From contig NZ_CP108383.1 in assembly GCF_035958815.1 (NCBI RefSeq), forward strand, positions 496,001 to 560,000: 64,000 bases of DNA, in the 5' to 3' direction. Every line of letters begins with the position of its first letter. Position 1 is the stretch's first letter. The notes beneath the pieces were generated by a model. That model worked only from the letters and a program-made list of their open reading frames with translations, had not been told where the DNA came from and did not search any database. The position numbers and the translations under genes were made by a program. Below, in pieces: positions 8,711 through 18,426 of this stretch. Origin of the DNA: Nocardia sp. NBC_01327. Its GTDB lineage: Bacteria; Actinomycetota; Actinomycetes; Mycobacteriales; Mycobacteriaceae.

Positions 8711-9111
8711 GACTCGCTTGATTCACTGGAAGCCACAGAATCGGCCAGGGTGCCGAGTTTGCGCAGCCCGCCACGAATCTGCCGTTCGAGATCGGCGGAG
8801 GAGGCGGCCGCGGCGCCCGGCAGGGCGCGCAGCACGATATCCGTGCCGTCGGGTACTTCCGCCGCGACAGCCGCACAGATATGACGCAGGCGGCGGGCCA
8901 CCCGGTGGCGAACCACCGCGTTACCCACCGCCTTGCTGACGATCAACCCGAAACGCGGACCGCCCACCCGGATGGATGGTTGCGGCCCGCTGGACTGATC
9001 GTCGTGTAGCAGTACGTGCACAACGAGATCCCGCTTCCCGATCCGCCGGCCCTGGCGCACCGTCCGGGAAAAGTCGGTACGCCGGTGCAGCCGATACGGC
9101 TCAGGCAGCAC
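8707..9111 (-). CDS. rnpA: Ribonuclease P protein component
   Basis: RnpA (134 aa) is the protein subunit of RNase P, which matures tRNA 5' ends. The family motif GLIVSKAVGNAVVRHRVARRLRH (RNR-type basic helix) lies near residues 55-77, and the start LPEPYRLHRRTDFSRTVRQGRRIGKRDLVVH is typical. Translation begins at GTG (9109-9111), usual for actinobacterial rnpA. The protein is longer than the roughly 120-residue norm because of a serine-rich tail ([10 protein letters not shown]) that overlaps the yidD start. rpmH lies 134 bp upstream on the same strand. Confidence 0.93.
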   Translation of the reverse strand: MLPEPYRLHRRTDFSRTVRQGRRIGKRDLVVHVLLHDDQSSGPQPSIRVGGPRFGLIVSKAVGNAVVRHRVARRLRHICAAVAAEVPDGTDIVLRALPGAAAASSADLERQIRGGLRKLGTLADSVASSESSES

Positions 9112-9178
9112 CGATGCGTCCGGCGGAGTGCGGGCGGAGAAGAGAACGGAGGTCGTTCATAGAGCCGTGCATGGGACC

Positions 9179-9216
9179 CCACGGCGAGCCGTGCATCAGC
9201 CGCCACGGCGAGCCGT
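9179..9216. repeat. Two direct repeats in the rpmH-rnpA spacer
   Basis: CCACGGCGAGCCGT occurs at 9179-9192 and again at 9203-9216, a 24-bp period, in the leader between rpmH and rnpA. Each copy also contains a small inverted repeat (ACGGC/GCCGT), so the transcript could form two similar hairpins. Confidence 0.5.
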
Positions 9217-9245
9217 CAACAAGCCGCCGCATCCGGGGTTCCGAA

Positions 9246-9389
9246 TCAGGCAGTCAGCTTGTCGCGGCCCTTGCCACGACGAGCCGACACGATGGCGCGG
9301 CCCGCACGGGTCCGCATCCGGAGACGGAAGCCGTGGACGCGCGCCCGACGACGGTTGTTCGGCTGGAACGTCCGCTTGCCCTTGGCCAC
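9246..9389 (-). CDS. rpmH: 50S ribosomal protein L34
   Basis: The 47-residue reading frame begins [20 protein letters not shown] and continues with [20 protein letters not shown], a full-length, highly basic L34. The start is GTG at 9387-9389; the preceding leader has the purine-rich GAGGAG at suitable distance. L34 is a late-assembling large-subunit protein. The gene is the first of the leftward rpmH-rnpA-yidD-yidC-jag series and is divergent from dnaA, the standard arrangement at bacterial origins. Confidence 0.97.
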   Translation of the reverse strand: MAKGKRTFQPNNRRRARVHGFRLRMRTRAGRAIVSARRGKGRDKLTA

Positions 9390-9608
9390 GGTCAACACTC
9401 CTCATAGGTGGGGGCGTCGGTTGACGCCCGAAGTTTTTCGGTGAAACGGTGTTGCAACGCGACGAATCAGATCCATCGGTGCAAATACCCTTGTCGGCAC
9501 GGGCAGCACACAGCCGCCACCGCACCATAGGGTGACTGTAGAAGGGTACTGATCTGCTGGACGAGGGTCAAACTCGGGGGGAGTGACGGTTGTCCCGCCC
9601 CCGTCGGG

Positions 9609-9667
9609 GGGTTGAACACCGGTGCCGGCGGGGTTGAACGCCGGTGTCCGCGGGGGTGAACACCGGG
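9609..9667. repeat. Three repeats phased at exactly 22 bp upstream of dnaA
   Basis: GGGTTGAACACCGGTG (9609), GGGTTGAACGCCGGTG (9631) and GGGGTGAACACCGGG (9653) are spaced 22 bp apart, two helical turns, so their GAAC cores face the same side of DNA. They could be operators for a cooperative regulator of dnaA or rpmH. Confidence 0.65.
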
Positions 9668-9808
9668 TTCGTGCCGAGAGGTCCGTTTCGTGTACGGTCC
9701 TTGGCAGACGTCACCCGACCTAGCGTGTAGTTGCCAGCTGATTGCTGAAGAACCGCAGGTCTACGTCCGTTTGGGGGGATTCGACGGGATGCGACACGCA
9801 TCCCCAGG

Positions 9809-9840
9809 TTGTCCACATCTGTGGATAATTGTGTGGAAAC
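9809..9840. promoter_or_regulatory. DnaA box cluster in the dnaA leader
   Basis: A perfect TTGTCCACA (9809-9817) and a perfect inverted TTATCCACA (TGTGGATAA, 9820-9828) are separated by 2 bp. A weaker TGTGGAAAC (9832-9840) follows. Position upstream of dnaA suggests autoregulation. Confidence 0.8.
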
Positions 9841-9960
9841 ACCCTTGGAGTGGCATATTCGTGTGGCTGACGGTCCTCGTCGACGCCCGGTTACCTGGGG
9901 GAATCGAGCAGTCGCCGCCCGTCTGCTCCAATCGACCTTGCTCCGGGGAGGACTACGTTC

Positions 9961-11859
9961 GTGGACGACGAGCAGAATGTGCTGACAGCTGTCTGGCCCG
10001 AGGTGATCGCCGAACTCGCGAGCGGCTCGGCCGACGGTGAGATCCAGCCGGTCAGCAAGGCGCACAAAGCCTGGCTCGGCATCATCGAACCGATCACCTT
10101 CGCCCAGGGATTCGCCCTGCTCTCGGTACCCGGGACCATGGCGCAGGAGGTGGTGGAACGCGATCTGCGCGAGCCCATTCTGCGGTCCCTGGGCCGCCGT
10201 GGTCTCCAGGTCGAGGGCCTCGGTGTGCGGATCCGGGCACAGCAGAATTCCCCGGTCGACCGGTCGCCGAACGCACCCCGCCATGCCCGCATGACCTCCC
10301 GCCCCGAACGCCCCCGCGAGCCGGATCGGGCGCCCATGGGCTACCAGCCGGCACCCCCCGCGCAGCCGCCGGCCGAGCGTCCGCAACAGCACTACCAGGA
10401 GCGGCCGGACTATCCACAGCCGCGCTACGCACCCGCACAGGACTACCCCTCGGAGTACACCGAGCGCGATGCTTATCCACCTGTGGAATTCCAGCAGCCG
10501 CAGATGGCCGAACAGTTGCCGGCCCCGCAGCCGGAACCACAGCAGCCGCCGCGCCGACGCGAGAACCACCGCCCGCCGGCCATGCCGCCCGGGCAGGAAT
10601 CGCTGTTCTCACCCGAGCCCACCCCGCAGTTCCAGGAGCCGCAGCCCACTCCGCAGTTCCAGGAGCAGCAGTTCCAGGAACCGCAGCCCGAGCCCATGCC
10701 CGCACAGCCCACCCGCCGTCCGGTGGACGAGGACCGGGATCGGGATGACGAGCCGGTGGTGAACGCTCGCAACTCGTGGCCGACGTACTTCAACAAGTCG
10801 CCCGAGCGGGAGGCGCCGCAGCCGTCCTCGGCCAACAGCCTGAACGCCAAGTACACCTTCGAGACCTTCGTCATCGGCGCCTCGAACCGGTTCGCGCACG
10901 CGGCCGCGGTCGCCATCGCGGAGGCTCCGGCGCGGGCCTACAACCCGCTGTTCGTTTGGGGCGCTTCAGGTTTGGGCAAAACGCACCTGCTGCACGCGGC
11001 CGGTCACTACGCCCAGCGACTGTTCCCCGGCATGCGGGTGAAGTACGTGTCCACCGAGGAATTCACCAACGACTTCATCAACTCGCTGCGCGACGACCGG
11101 AAGGTGGCGTTCAAGCGCCGCTACCGGGAGACCGACATCCTGCTGGTAGACGACATCCAGTTCATCGAGGGTAAGGAAGGTATCCAGGAGGAGTTCTTCC
11201 ACACCTTCAACACCCTGCACAACGCCAACAAGCAGATCGTGGTGTCCTCGGACCGGCCGCCCAAGCAGCTGGCCACCCTGGAGGAGCGGCTGCGCACCCG
11301 CTTCGAATGGGGCCTCATCACCGATGTGCAGCCGCCGGAGCTGGAGACGCGGATCGCGATCCTGCGTAAGAAGGCCCGGATGGATCGCCTGGATGTGCCG
11401 CACGACGTGATGGAACTCATCGCGACCAGGGTGGAGCGCAATATCCGCGAGCTCGAGGGCGCGCTGATCCGGGTGACGGCGTTCGCCTCGCTCAACGGGC
11501 AGCCGCTGGATCTGTCGCTGGCCGAGGTGGTGCTGCGCGATCTCATGCCCGACGCCGCGACCATGGAGATCACGGCGTCCACGATCATGGCCGTGACCGC
11601 GGAGTACTTCAATACGACCCTGGAGGAACTGACCGGTCCGGGTAAGGCCCGGCCGCTGGCCCAGGCCCGCCAGATCGCCATGTACCTGTGCCGCGAACTG
11701 ACCGACCTATCCCTGCCCAAGATCGGCCAGGCCTTCGGCCGCGACCATACGACGGTCATGTACGCCGACAAGAAGGTGCGCAAGGAGATGACCGAGCGCC
11801 GCCGGGTGTACGACCAGGTTCAGGAACTCACAGCCCGAATTAAACAGCGTTCGCGCTGA
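9961..11859 (+). CDS. dnaA: Chromosomal replication initiator DnaA
   Basis: DnaA (632 aa) binds DnaA boxes at oriC and opens the duplex. Domain I spans roughly residues 1-95. Domain II is an unusually long, proline/glutamine-rich linker to about residue 295 (repeated [21 protein letters not shown]). The AAA+ domain carries Walker [12 protein letters not shown] near residue 334 and Walker [10 protein letters not shown] near 393, and the C-terminal domain IV has the DnaA signature [14 protein letters not shown] near 593. The start is GTG 9961 preceded by GGGGAGGAC. Sequences resembling DnaA boxes fall inside the linker-coding region (10410, 10473). A terminator follows the stop. Confidence 0.98.
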   Translation: MDDEQNVLTAVWPEVIAELASGSADGEIQPVSKAHKAWLGIIEPITFAQGFALLSVPGTMAQEVVERDLREPILRSLGRRGLQVEGLGVRIRAQQNSPVDRSPNAPRHARMTSRPERPREPDRAPMGYQPAPPAQPPAERPQQHYQERPDYPQPRYAPAQDYPSEYTERDAYPPVEFQQPQMAEQLPAPQPEPQQPPRRRENHRPPAMPPGQESLFSPEPTPQFQEPQPTPQFQEQQFQEPQPEPMPAQPTRRPVDEDRDRDDEPVVNARNSWPTYFNKSPEREAPQPSSANSLNAKYTFETFVIGASNRFAHAAAVAIAEAPARAYNPLFVWGASGLGKTHLLHAAGHYAQRLFPGMRVKYVSTEEFTNDFINSLRDDRKVAFKRRYRETDILLVDDIQFIEGKEGIQEEFFHTFNTLHNANKQIVVSSDRPPKQLATLEERLRTRFEWGLITDVQPPELETRIAILRKKARMDRLDVPHDVMELIATRVERNIRELEGALIRVTAFASLNGQPLDLSLAEVVLRDLMPDAATMEITASTIMAVTAEYFNTTLEELTGPGKARPLAQARQIAMYLCRELTDLSLPKIGQAFGRDHTTVMYADKKVRKEMTERRRVYDQVQELTARIKQRSR

Positions 11860-11873
11860 TCCACAACTAACAG

Positions 11874-11903
11874 GCCCCCATGTCTTCTGACATGGGGGTC
11901 TTG
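11874..11903 (+). terminator. dnaA terminator
   Basis: CCCCCATGTC pairs with GACATGGGGG around a TTCT loop (stem 11875-11898), followed by TCTTGTGTTTTC. It lies 15 bp past the dnaA stop. Confidence 0.8.
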
Positions 11904-11944
11904 TGTTTTCAGGGTTGTGGATTCCTCGAGTAAACGTTGTGGAA

Positions 11945-12137
11945 TCCTCGAGGAAACTGCCAGTTGTCCACCGGTTCGCTCACAGGGCTCTACTAACAGG
12001 GGTGCACAACCAGTAGTGCACAGTTCCCACAGGTTGCTTCATCCTCGAGGTCTGACCTGCGCGGATGGGAGTTGTGCCCTGTGGATTCCTCGAGGAGTCC
12101 CATGGGAGTCCTCGAGGAAACTGCCAGTTGTCCACCG
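11945..12137. repeat. 29-bp direct repeat in oriC
   Basis: A 29-bp segment at 11945-11973 recurs exactly at 12109-12137. Each copy starts with TCCTCGAGGA and ends with the DnaA box TTGTCCACC plus G. The copies are 164 bp apart and frame the left half of the origin. Confidence 0.85.
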
Positions 12138-12304
12138 TTTCGCCCCCATGTGCGCAGGTGGCCCGGAAACCGTGGAGCAACTCGAGGATGACTCGAGGAT
12201 GAATGTGGAAACTGGTGATGACTCCACAGCCATCGGCTGTTCATCCTCGAGACACCCTCGAGACATCCACACGCCGCCACACCCTCCGAGCTGCGGAAAG
12301 GGGG

Positions 12305-12372
12305 GAAGTCCACAGATTCCACACCGCCTACTACTACTTCATTTCTCTCTAATTAGATTTCTCTTCTAAAAC
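12305..12372. promoter_or_regulatory. Putative basal unwinding element (DnaA boxes, DnaA-trios, AT-rich DUE)
   Basis: Two abutting 9-mers AAGTCCACA (12305-12313) and GATTCCACA (12314-12322) are followed by the GC spacer CCGC, then CTACTACTACTT (12327-12338), which on the other strand reads as 3'-GAT repeats. A 34-bp AT-rich tract (12339-12372) follows. Order and polarity agree with the unwinding element described for Bacillus subtilis. Confidence 0.65.
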
Positions 12373-12626
12373 AGGTGTGTGGAAAGTCGGCTTGGGAGCG
12401 AACGGTTCGCCGGACTCGGTCCCCGGCTTCATGAACAAGCAGAGATGCCTGGACGAGAAGGCCGTCCCTCGAATCGGACAGTCGGACCCTCCGACCCGGC
12501 GCGCGCAGATCGCGGGTACGGTTTGATGTCGGCCCCCTGTGCGAGACTGCATGGGTTCCAGGGGGAAGTAGCCCCTGAAGAATTCAGATCACGACTGATC
12601 GAGACTGGGAGAGGACAGACCGGGCG
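12373..12626. other. dnaN leader region
   Basis: No gene is seen between the AT-rich tract and dnaN. A short palindrome GCGAACGGTTCGC (12397-12409) and a GGAGAGGA ribosome-binding site before dnaN are present; I could not assign a promoter with confidence. Confidence 0.5.
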
Positions 12627-13796
12627 ATGGAGCTTGCAAGCATGAAGTTTCGGGTCGCTCGCGAGGACTTCGCCGAATCCGTAGCTTGGGTGGCCCGCAG
12701 CCTGCCGTCGCGGCCTCCGGTGCCTGTGCTCGGCGGTGTGCTCCTCGTGGCCGATGAAGATGGTCTTACCGTGTCCGGCTTCGACTACGAGGTCTCCGCG
12801 CAGATGCGGGTGGCCGCCGAGGTCGCCGGACCGGGGCAGGTGCTGGTCTCGGGCCGTCTCCTGGCCGATATCACGAAGTCACTTCCGAACAAGCCGGTCG
12901 ATGTGTCGGTGGACGGCACCCGTGTGCTGATCGCCTGCGGCAGTGCGAAGTTCTCGCTGCCGACCATGCCGGTCGAGGATTATCCCCAGCTTCCCGAACT
13001 TCCTCCCCAGACCGGTGAGCTCACCGTGGATCTGTTCTCCGAGGCCGTCGGTCAGGTCGCCGTCGCCGCGGGTCGCGATGACACGCTGCCCATGCTCACC
13101 GGCATCCGGGTCGAGATCGAGGGTCCGAAGGTGGTGCTCGCCGCCACCGACCGCTTCCGGCTGGCCGTGCGCGAGCTGGAGTGGAATCCGGGTCGCGCCG
13201 ATGTGGAGACCGCGGTGCTGGTCCCGGCCCGCACGCTGTCCGAGGCCGGTAAGACGCTCGGTTCGTCCGATAAGCCGGTGCAGCTGGCGTTCGGTACCGG
13301 TTCCGATGGCCTGCTGGGCATTGTGAACGGCGGCCGTCGCACCACCACGCGCCTGCTCGATGCCGAATTCCCCAAGTTCCGTCAGTTGCTCCCCAAGGAG
13401 CACACCTCCATCGCGACGCTCTCGGTGAGCCAGCTGGTCGAGGCCATCAAGCGTGTGGCCCTGGTGGCCGAGCGCGGCGCCCAGGTGCGGATGGAGTTCT
13501 CCGAGGAGGGCCTGCTGCTCTCCGCCGGCGGTGACGATGCCGGTCGCGCCGAGGAGTGGCTGGAGGCCGACTTCCGCGGTGAATCGCTGACCATTGCCTT
13601 CAACCCGGGCTACCTGGTGGACGGCCTGGGCGCGCTGCGCACCGATAAGGTGACCTTCGGTTTCACCACCCCCAGCCGTCCGGCCGTCTTCGTGCCGACG
13701 CCGGAGGAGGATCCGGCGCAGCTGGATTCGGGTGCGTTCGCGGCACTGGCCAGCAATTACATCTACCTGTTGATGCCGGTGCGGCTGCCGGGCTGA
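12627..13796 (+). CDS. dnaN: DNA polymerase III beta subunit (sliding clamp)
   Basis: DnaN (389 aa) is the dimeric ring that tethers DNA polymerase to the template. The three similar clamp domains are evident: [24 protein letters not shown] in the first, [36 protein letters not shown] in the second, and the conserved tail [12 protein letters not shown] that forms part of the peptide-binding pocket. Length and sequence track the mycobacterial clamp. ATG 12627 follows GGAGAGGA at about 11 nt; ATG 12642 (MKFRVARED) is a possible alternative. The gene opens the rightward dnaN-recF-dciA-gyrB-gyrA series. Confidence 0.97.
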   Translation: MELASMKFRVAREDFAESVAWVARSLPSRPPVPVLGGVLLVADEDGLTVSGFDYEVSAQMRVAAEVAGPGQVLVSGRLLADITKSLPNKPVDVSVDGTRVLIACGSAKFSLPTMPVEDYPQLPELPPQTGELTVDLFSEAVGQVAVAAGRDDTLPMLTGIRVEIEGPKVVLAATDRFRLAVRELEWNPGRADVETAVLVPARTLSEAGKTLGSSDKPVQLAFGTGSDGLLGIVNGGRRTTTRLLDAEFPKFRQLLPKEHTSIATLSVSQLVEAIKRVALVAERGAQVRMEFSEEGLLLSAGGDDAGRAEEWLEADFRGESLTIAFNPGYLVDGLGALRTDKVTFGFTTPSRPAVFVPTPEEDPAQLDSGAFAALASNYIYLLMPVRLPG

Positions 13797-13852
13797 TCTC
13801 AGCGCGAGCGGTAGAGCACTGTGCACACTGTTGATAAACCTGTGAAAAGCTC

Positions 13853-13891
13853 GGCGCTGGGTGGTGTTTCACCACTCGGTGCCGGGTTTTT
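13853..13891 (+). terminator. Possible terminator between dnaN and recF
   Basis: GGCGCTGGGTGGTG can pair with CACCACTCGGTGCC in RNA using G-U pairs, around a TTT loop, followed by GGGTTTTT. It may only attenuate, because recF is 50 bp away on the same strand. Confidence 0.5.
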
Positions 13892-13943
13892 GCACTGCGT
13901 GGGGTAGTTATCCCCAGGTCGAAGGGAACGGTGGACTGACCGG

Positions 13944-15116
13944 ATGTACGTGCGCACCCTGTCGCTGCGCGATTTCCGGTCCTGGGAGGCCGCCGAGCTC
14001 GAATTGCCACCGGGCCGAACGGTATTCCTGGGCGCCAACGGCAACGGCAAGACGAACCTGATCGAGGCCGTCGGCTATCTGTCCACACTCGGTTCACACC
14101 GAGTGTCGGCCGATGCCCCGCTCATCCGCCTGGGTGCGCAGCGCGCCCGGATCGGTGCGACCGTGGTGAATACCGGTCGTGAGTTGCGGGTGGATATGGA
14201 GCTCAATCAGGGCTCCGCGAATCGGGCGCAGATCAATCGTTCGCCGGTGCGGCGGTCGCGCGAGATCCTGGGGATTCTGCAAACGGTGTTGTTCGCGCCG
14301 GAGGATCTGGCGCTGGTGCGCGGCGACCCGTCCGAGCGCCGTCGTTTCCTGGACGAGCTGGCCACGGCGCAATTGCCGCGGATGGCCGGGGTGCGCGCGG
14401 ATTACGACAAGGTGCTGCGGCAGCGTTCGGCCCTGTTGAAAACCGCTGGGCGGCAGGCGCGTTCCGGGTCGCGCGGTACGGATCTGAGCACCCTCGACGT
14501 GTGGGACGGACATCTCGCGGCGCACGGCGCGGTGCTGCTGGCGCATCGGCTGCAACTGGTGCACGAACTTTATCCACATCTTGCACAGGCCTATGGATCG
14601 ATTGCGCCGGAGTCGCGACCTGCGTCGATCGCATACCGAAGTGGTTATCTGCCTGTGGAATTCCAGGATCCCGCGCGGACGCCGGAGCCCGGGGACGATG
14701 AGGCGCTCGAGGCGATCCTGCTGCGCGAGTTGGCGAATGCGCGCCAGAAGGAGTTGGAGCGCGGGGTGTGCCTGGTCGGCCCGCACCGTGACGATCTGGA
14801 GCTGATGCTCGGTTCCGCGCCCGCGAAGGGTTTCTCCAGTCATGGCGAATCCTGGTCGTTCGCACTGGCTTTGCGTCTCGGCGCGTTCGAGCTGCTGCGT
14901 ACCGCGGGCACCGATCCGGTGCTGATTCTCGATGACGTGTTCGCCGAACTGGATCGCCGCCGCCGCGCCGCACTGGCCGCGGTGGCCGCCGGGGCGGAGC
15001 AGGTATTGATCACGGCCGCGGTGCCGGAGGATGTGCCGGCGGAGCTGGCGGCGACGCCGCTGCGGGTGGAGACCACCGGGGAAGCCGATCAGCGGGTGTC
15101 GCGAATCGTGGAGTAG
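13944..15116 (+). CDS. recF: DNA replication and repair protein RecF
   Basis: RecF (390 aa) is an SMC-like ATPase that loads RecA at single-strand gaps. The N-terminus [42 protein letters not shown] contains the Walker A motif GANGNGKTN. The signature region [24 protein letters not shown] and Walker [18 protein letters not shown] near residues 330-345 complete the head domain. ATG 13944 matches other family members. A perfect DnaA box (TTATCCACA) happens to lie in the coding sequence at 14570-14578. The gene follows dnaN directly, with no gnd gene in between. Confidence 0.96.
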   Translation: MYVRTLSLRDFRSWEAAELELPPGRTVFLGANGNGKTNLIEAVGYLSTLGSHRVSADAPLIRLGAQRARIGATVVNTGRELRVDMELNQGSANRAQINRSPVRRSREILGILQTVLFAPEDLALVRGDPSERRRFLDELATAQLPRMAGVRADYDKVLRQRSALLKTAGRQARSGSRGTDLSTLDVWDGHLAAHGAVLLAHRLQLVHELYPHLAQAYGSIAPESRPASIAYRSGYLPVEFQDPARTPEPGDDEALEAILLRELANARQKELERGVCLVGPHRDDLELMLGSAPAKGFSSHGESWSFALALRLGAFELLRTAGTDPVLILDDVFAELDRRRRAALAAVAAGAEQVLITAAVPEDVPAELAATPLRVETTGEADQRVSRIVE

Positions 15117-15265
15117 GCCGCTCGGCTGGTGGCGCGAGTGCGACATCACGGCCTCGCCGAGCGTGTCTGTCGGCGGGATGCGGCAGAATCGCCGGGAACG
15201 AACGGATGATCTCCACAGCAGGGTGATCTCCGAGCCGACCACCTCGCGGACGAAGGGATGAGTGC

Positions 15266-15865
15266 ATGGCCGAGCAGTCGCCAGCCGCCGATCCGCACCG
15301 CCCGGCCGCCGCCGCGGGTACGCCGGCCGCCGCCGGTCCCGAATCCGAGCTGCGCGGTGTGGATCTGGCCCGCCGGGCGCTGGAGGAGGCCCGTGCCGCG
15401 GCCCGGGCCGCCGGTAAATCGGTGGGCCAGGGCCGGGCGTCGCCGCGGACCGGCGGGGTGCGCGCGCTGCGCGGCCGCCGCCGCGGCTGGTCCGGTTCCG
15501 GGCCCGATGAACGTGATCCGCAATTGCTCGGCGCACTGACCGGCAAGCTGGCCAAGGGGCGCGGCTGGTCCGGCAAGGTCGCCGAGGGCATGGTGTTCGG
15601 CCAGTGGGCGAAGGTGGTGGGGGAGGACATCGCCTCCCATGCGCAGCCGGTTTCGCTGGAGAACAATGTGCTGAGCATCCAGGCGGAGTCGACCGCGTGG
15701 GCGACGCAGCTGCGAATGTTCCAGTCGCAGATTCTGGCCAAGATCGCCGCCGCGGTGGGCCACGGGATCGTCACGCAGCTGCGCATCAACGGCCCGACCG
15801 CACCCAGTTGGCGCAAGGGCGAGCGTCACGTGAAGGGACGCGGCCCGCGCGATACGTACGGGTAA
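15266..15865 (+). CDS. dciA: DciA-like DUF721 protein (helicase loader family)
   Basis: The 199-residue protein is the Rv0004 homologue. The C-terminal DUF721 domain reads [61 protein letters not shown] and ends in [21 protein letters not shown], nearly the same as in mycobacteria. DUF721/DciA proteins act in loading or activating the DnaB helicase in bacteria lacking DnaC. An alanine-rich disordered N-terminus of about 65 residues precedes the domain, including a basic patch ([11 protein letters not shown]). It lies between recF and gyrB, its usual place. ATG 15266 is chosen; no better start is seen. Confidence 0.9.
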   Translation: MAEQSPAADPHRPAAAAGTPAAAGPESELRGVDLARRALEEARAAARAAGKSVGQGRASPRTGGVRALRGRRRGWSGSGPDERDPQLLGALTGKLAKGRGWSGKVAEGMVFGQWAKVVGEDIASHAQPVSLENNVLSIQAESTAWATQLRMFQSQILAKIAAAVGHGIVTQLRINGPTAPSWRKGERHVKGRGPRDTYG

Positions 15866-18341
<2,476 letters not shown>

Positions 18342-18343
18342 CG

Positions 18344-18382
18344 GAGCCAGGGGTTAGGGGTTCGATTCCCCTGGCCCCCACC
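18344..18382 (+). other. tRNA-Ala 3'-half-like fragment between gyrB and gyrA
   Basis: A 25-nt segment (18348-18372) is identical to 22379-22403 inside tRNA-Ala, covering the variable region and whole T-arm. The next bases TGGCCCCCAC resemble the tRNA 3' acceptor end TAGGCTCCAC (7 of 10 match). No D-arm or anticodon arm is present, so it is not a working tRNA. It can also fold as GCCAGGGG/CCCCTGGC. Confidence 0.75.
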
Positions 18383-18426
18383 TGCGTCGAGCACCCTCCC
18401 AAAAGACTTCCTACGGAGACCAATTC

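Larger units (their letters stand above)
9390..9960. other. Divergent rpmH-dnaA regulatory region
   Basis: No gene is visible in these 571 bp. The region holds a small GGGCGTC/GACGCCC hairpin in the rpmH leader (9412-9429), three 22-bp-phased repeats (9609-9667), and a DnaA box cluster (9809-9840), so it must contain the promoters of both rpmH and dnaA. Confidence 0.75.
11857..12378. other. oriC, chromosomal replication origin
   Basis: The dnaA-dnaN spacer holds about ten DnaA-box-like 9-mers: TGATCCACA (11857), TGTGGATTC (11916, 12080), TGTGGAATC (11938), TTGTCCACC (11964, 12128), TGTGGAAAC (12204), ACATCCACA (12263), AAGTCCACA (12305) and GATTCCACA (12314). Nine CTCGAG palindromes (11925, 11947, 12044, 12089, 12111, 12181, 12192, 12246, 12257) are interspersed. 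An AT-rich tract (12339-12372) lies at the dnaN-proximal end and is the likely unwinding site. Position, box density and the AT tract together support oriC; exact functional limits are inferred. Confidence 0.92.
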
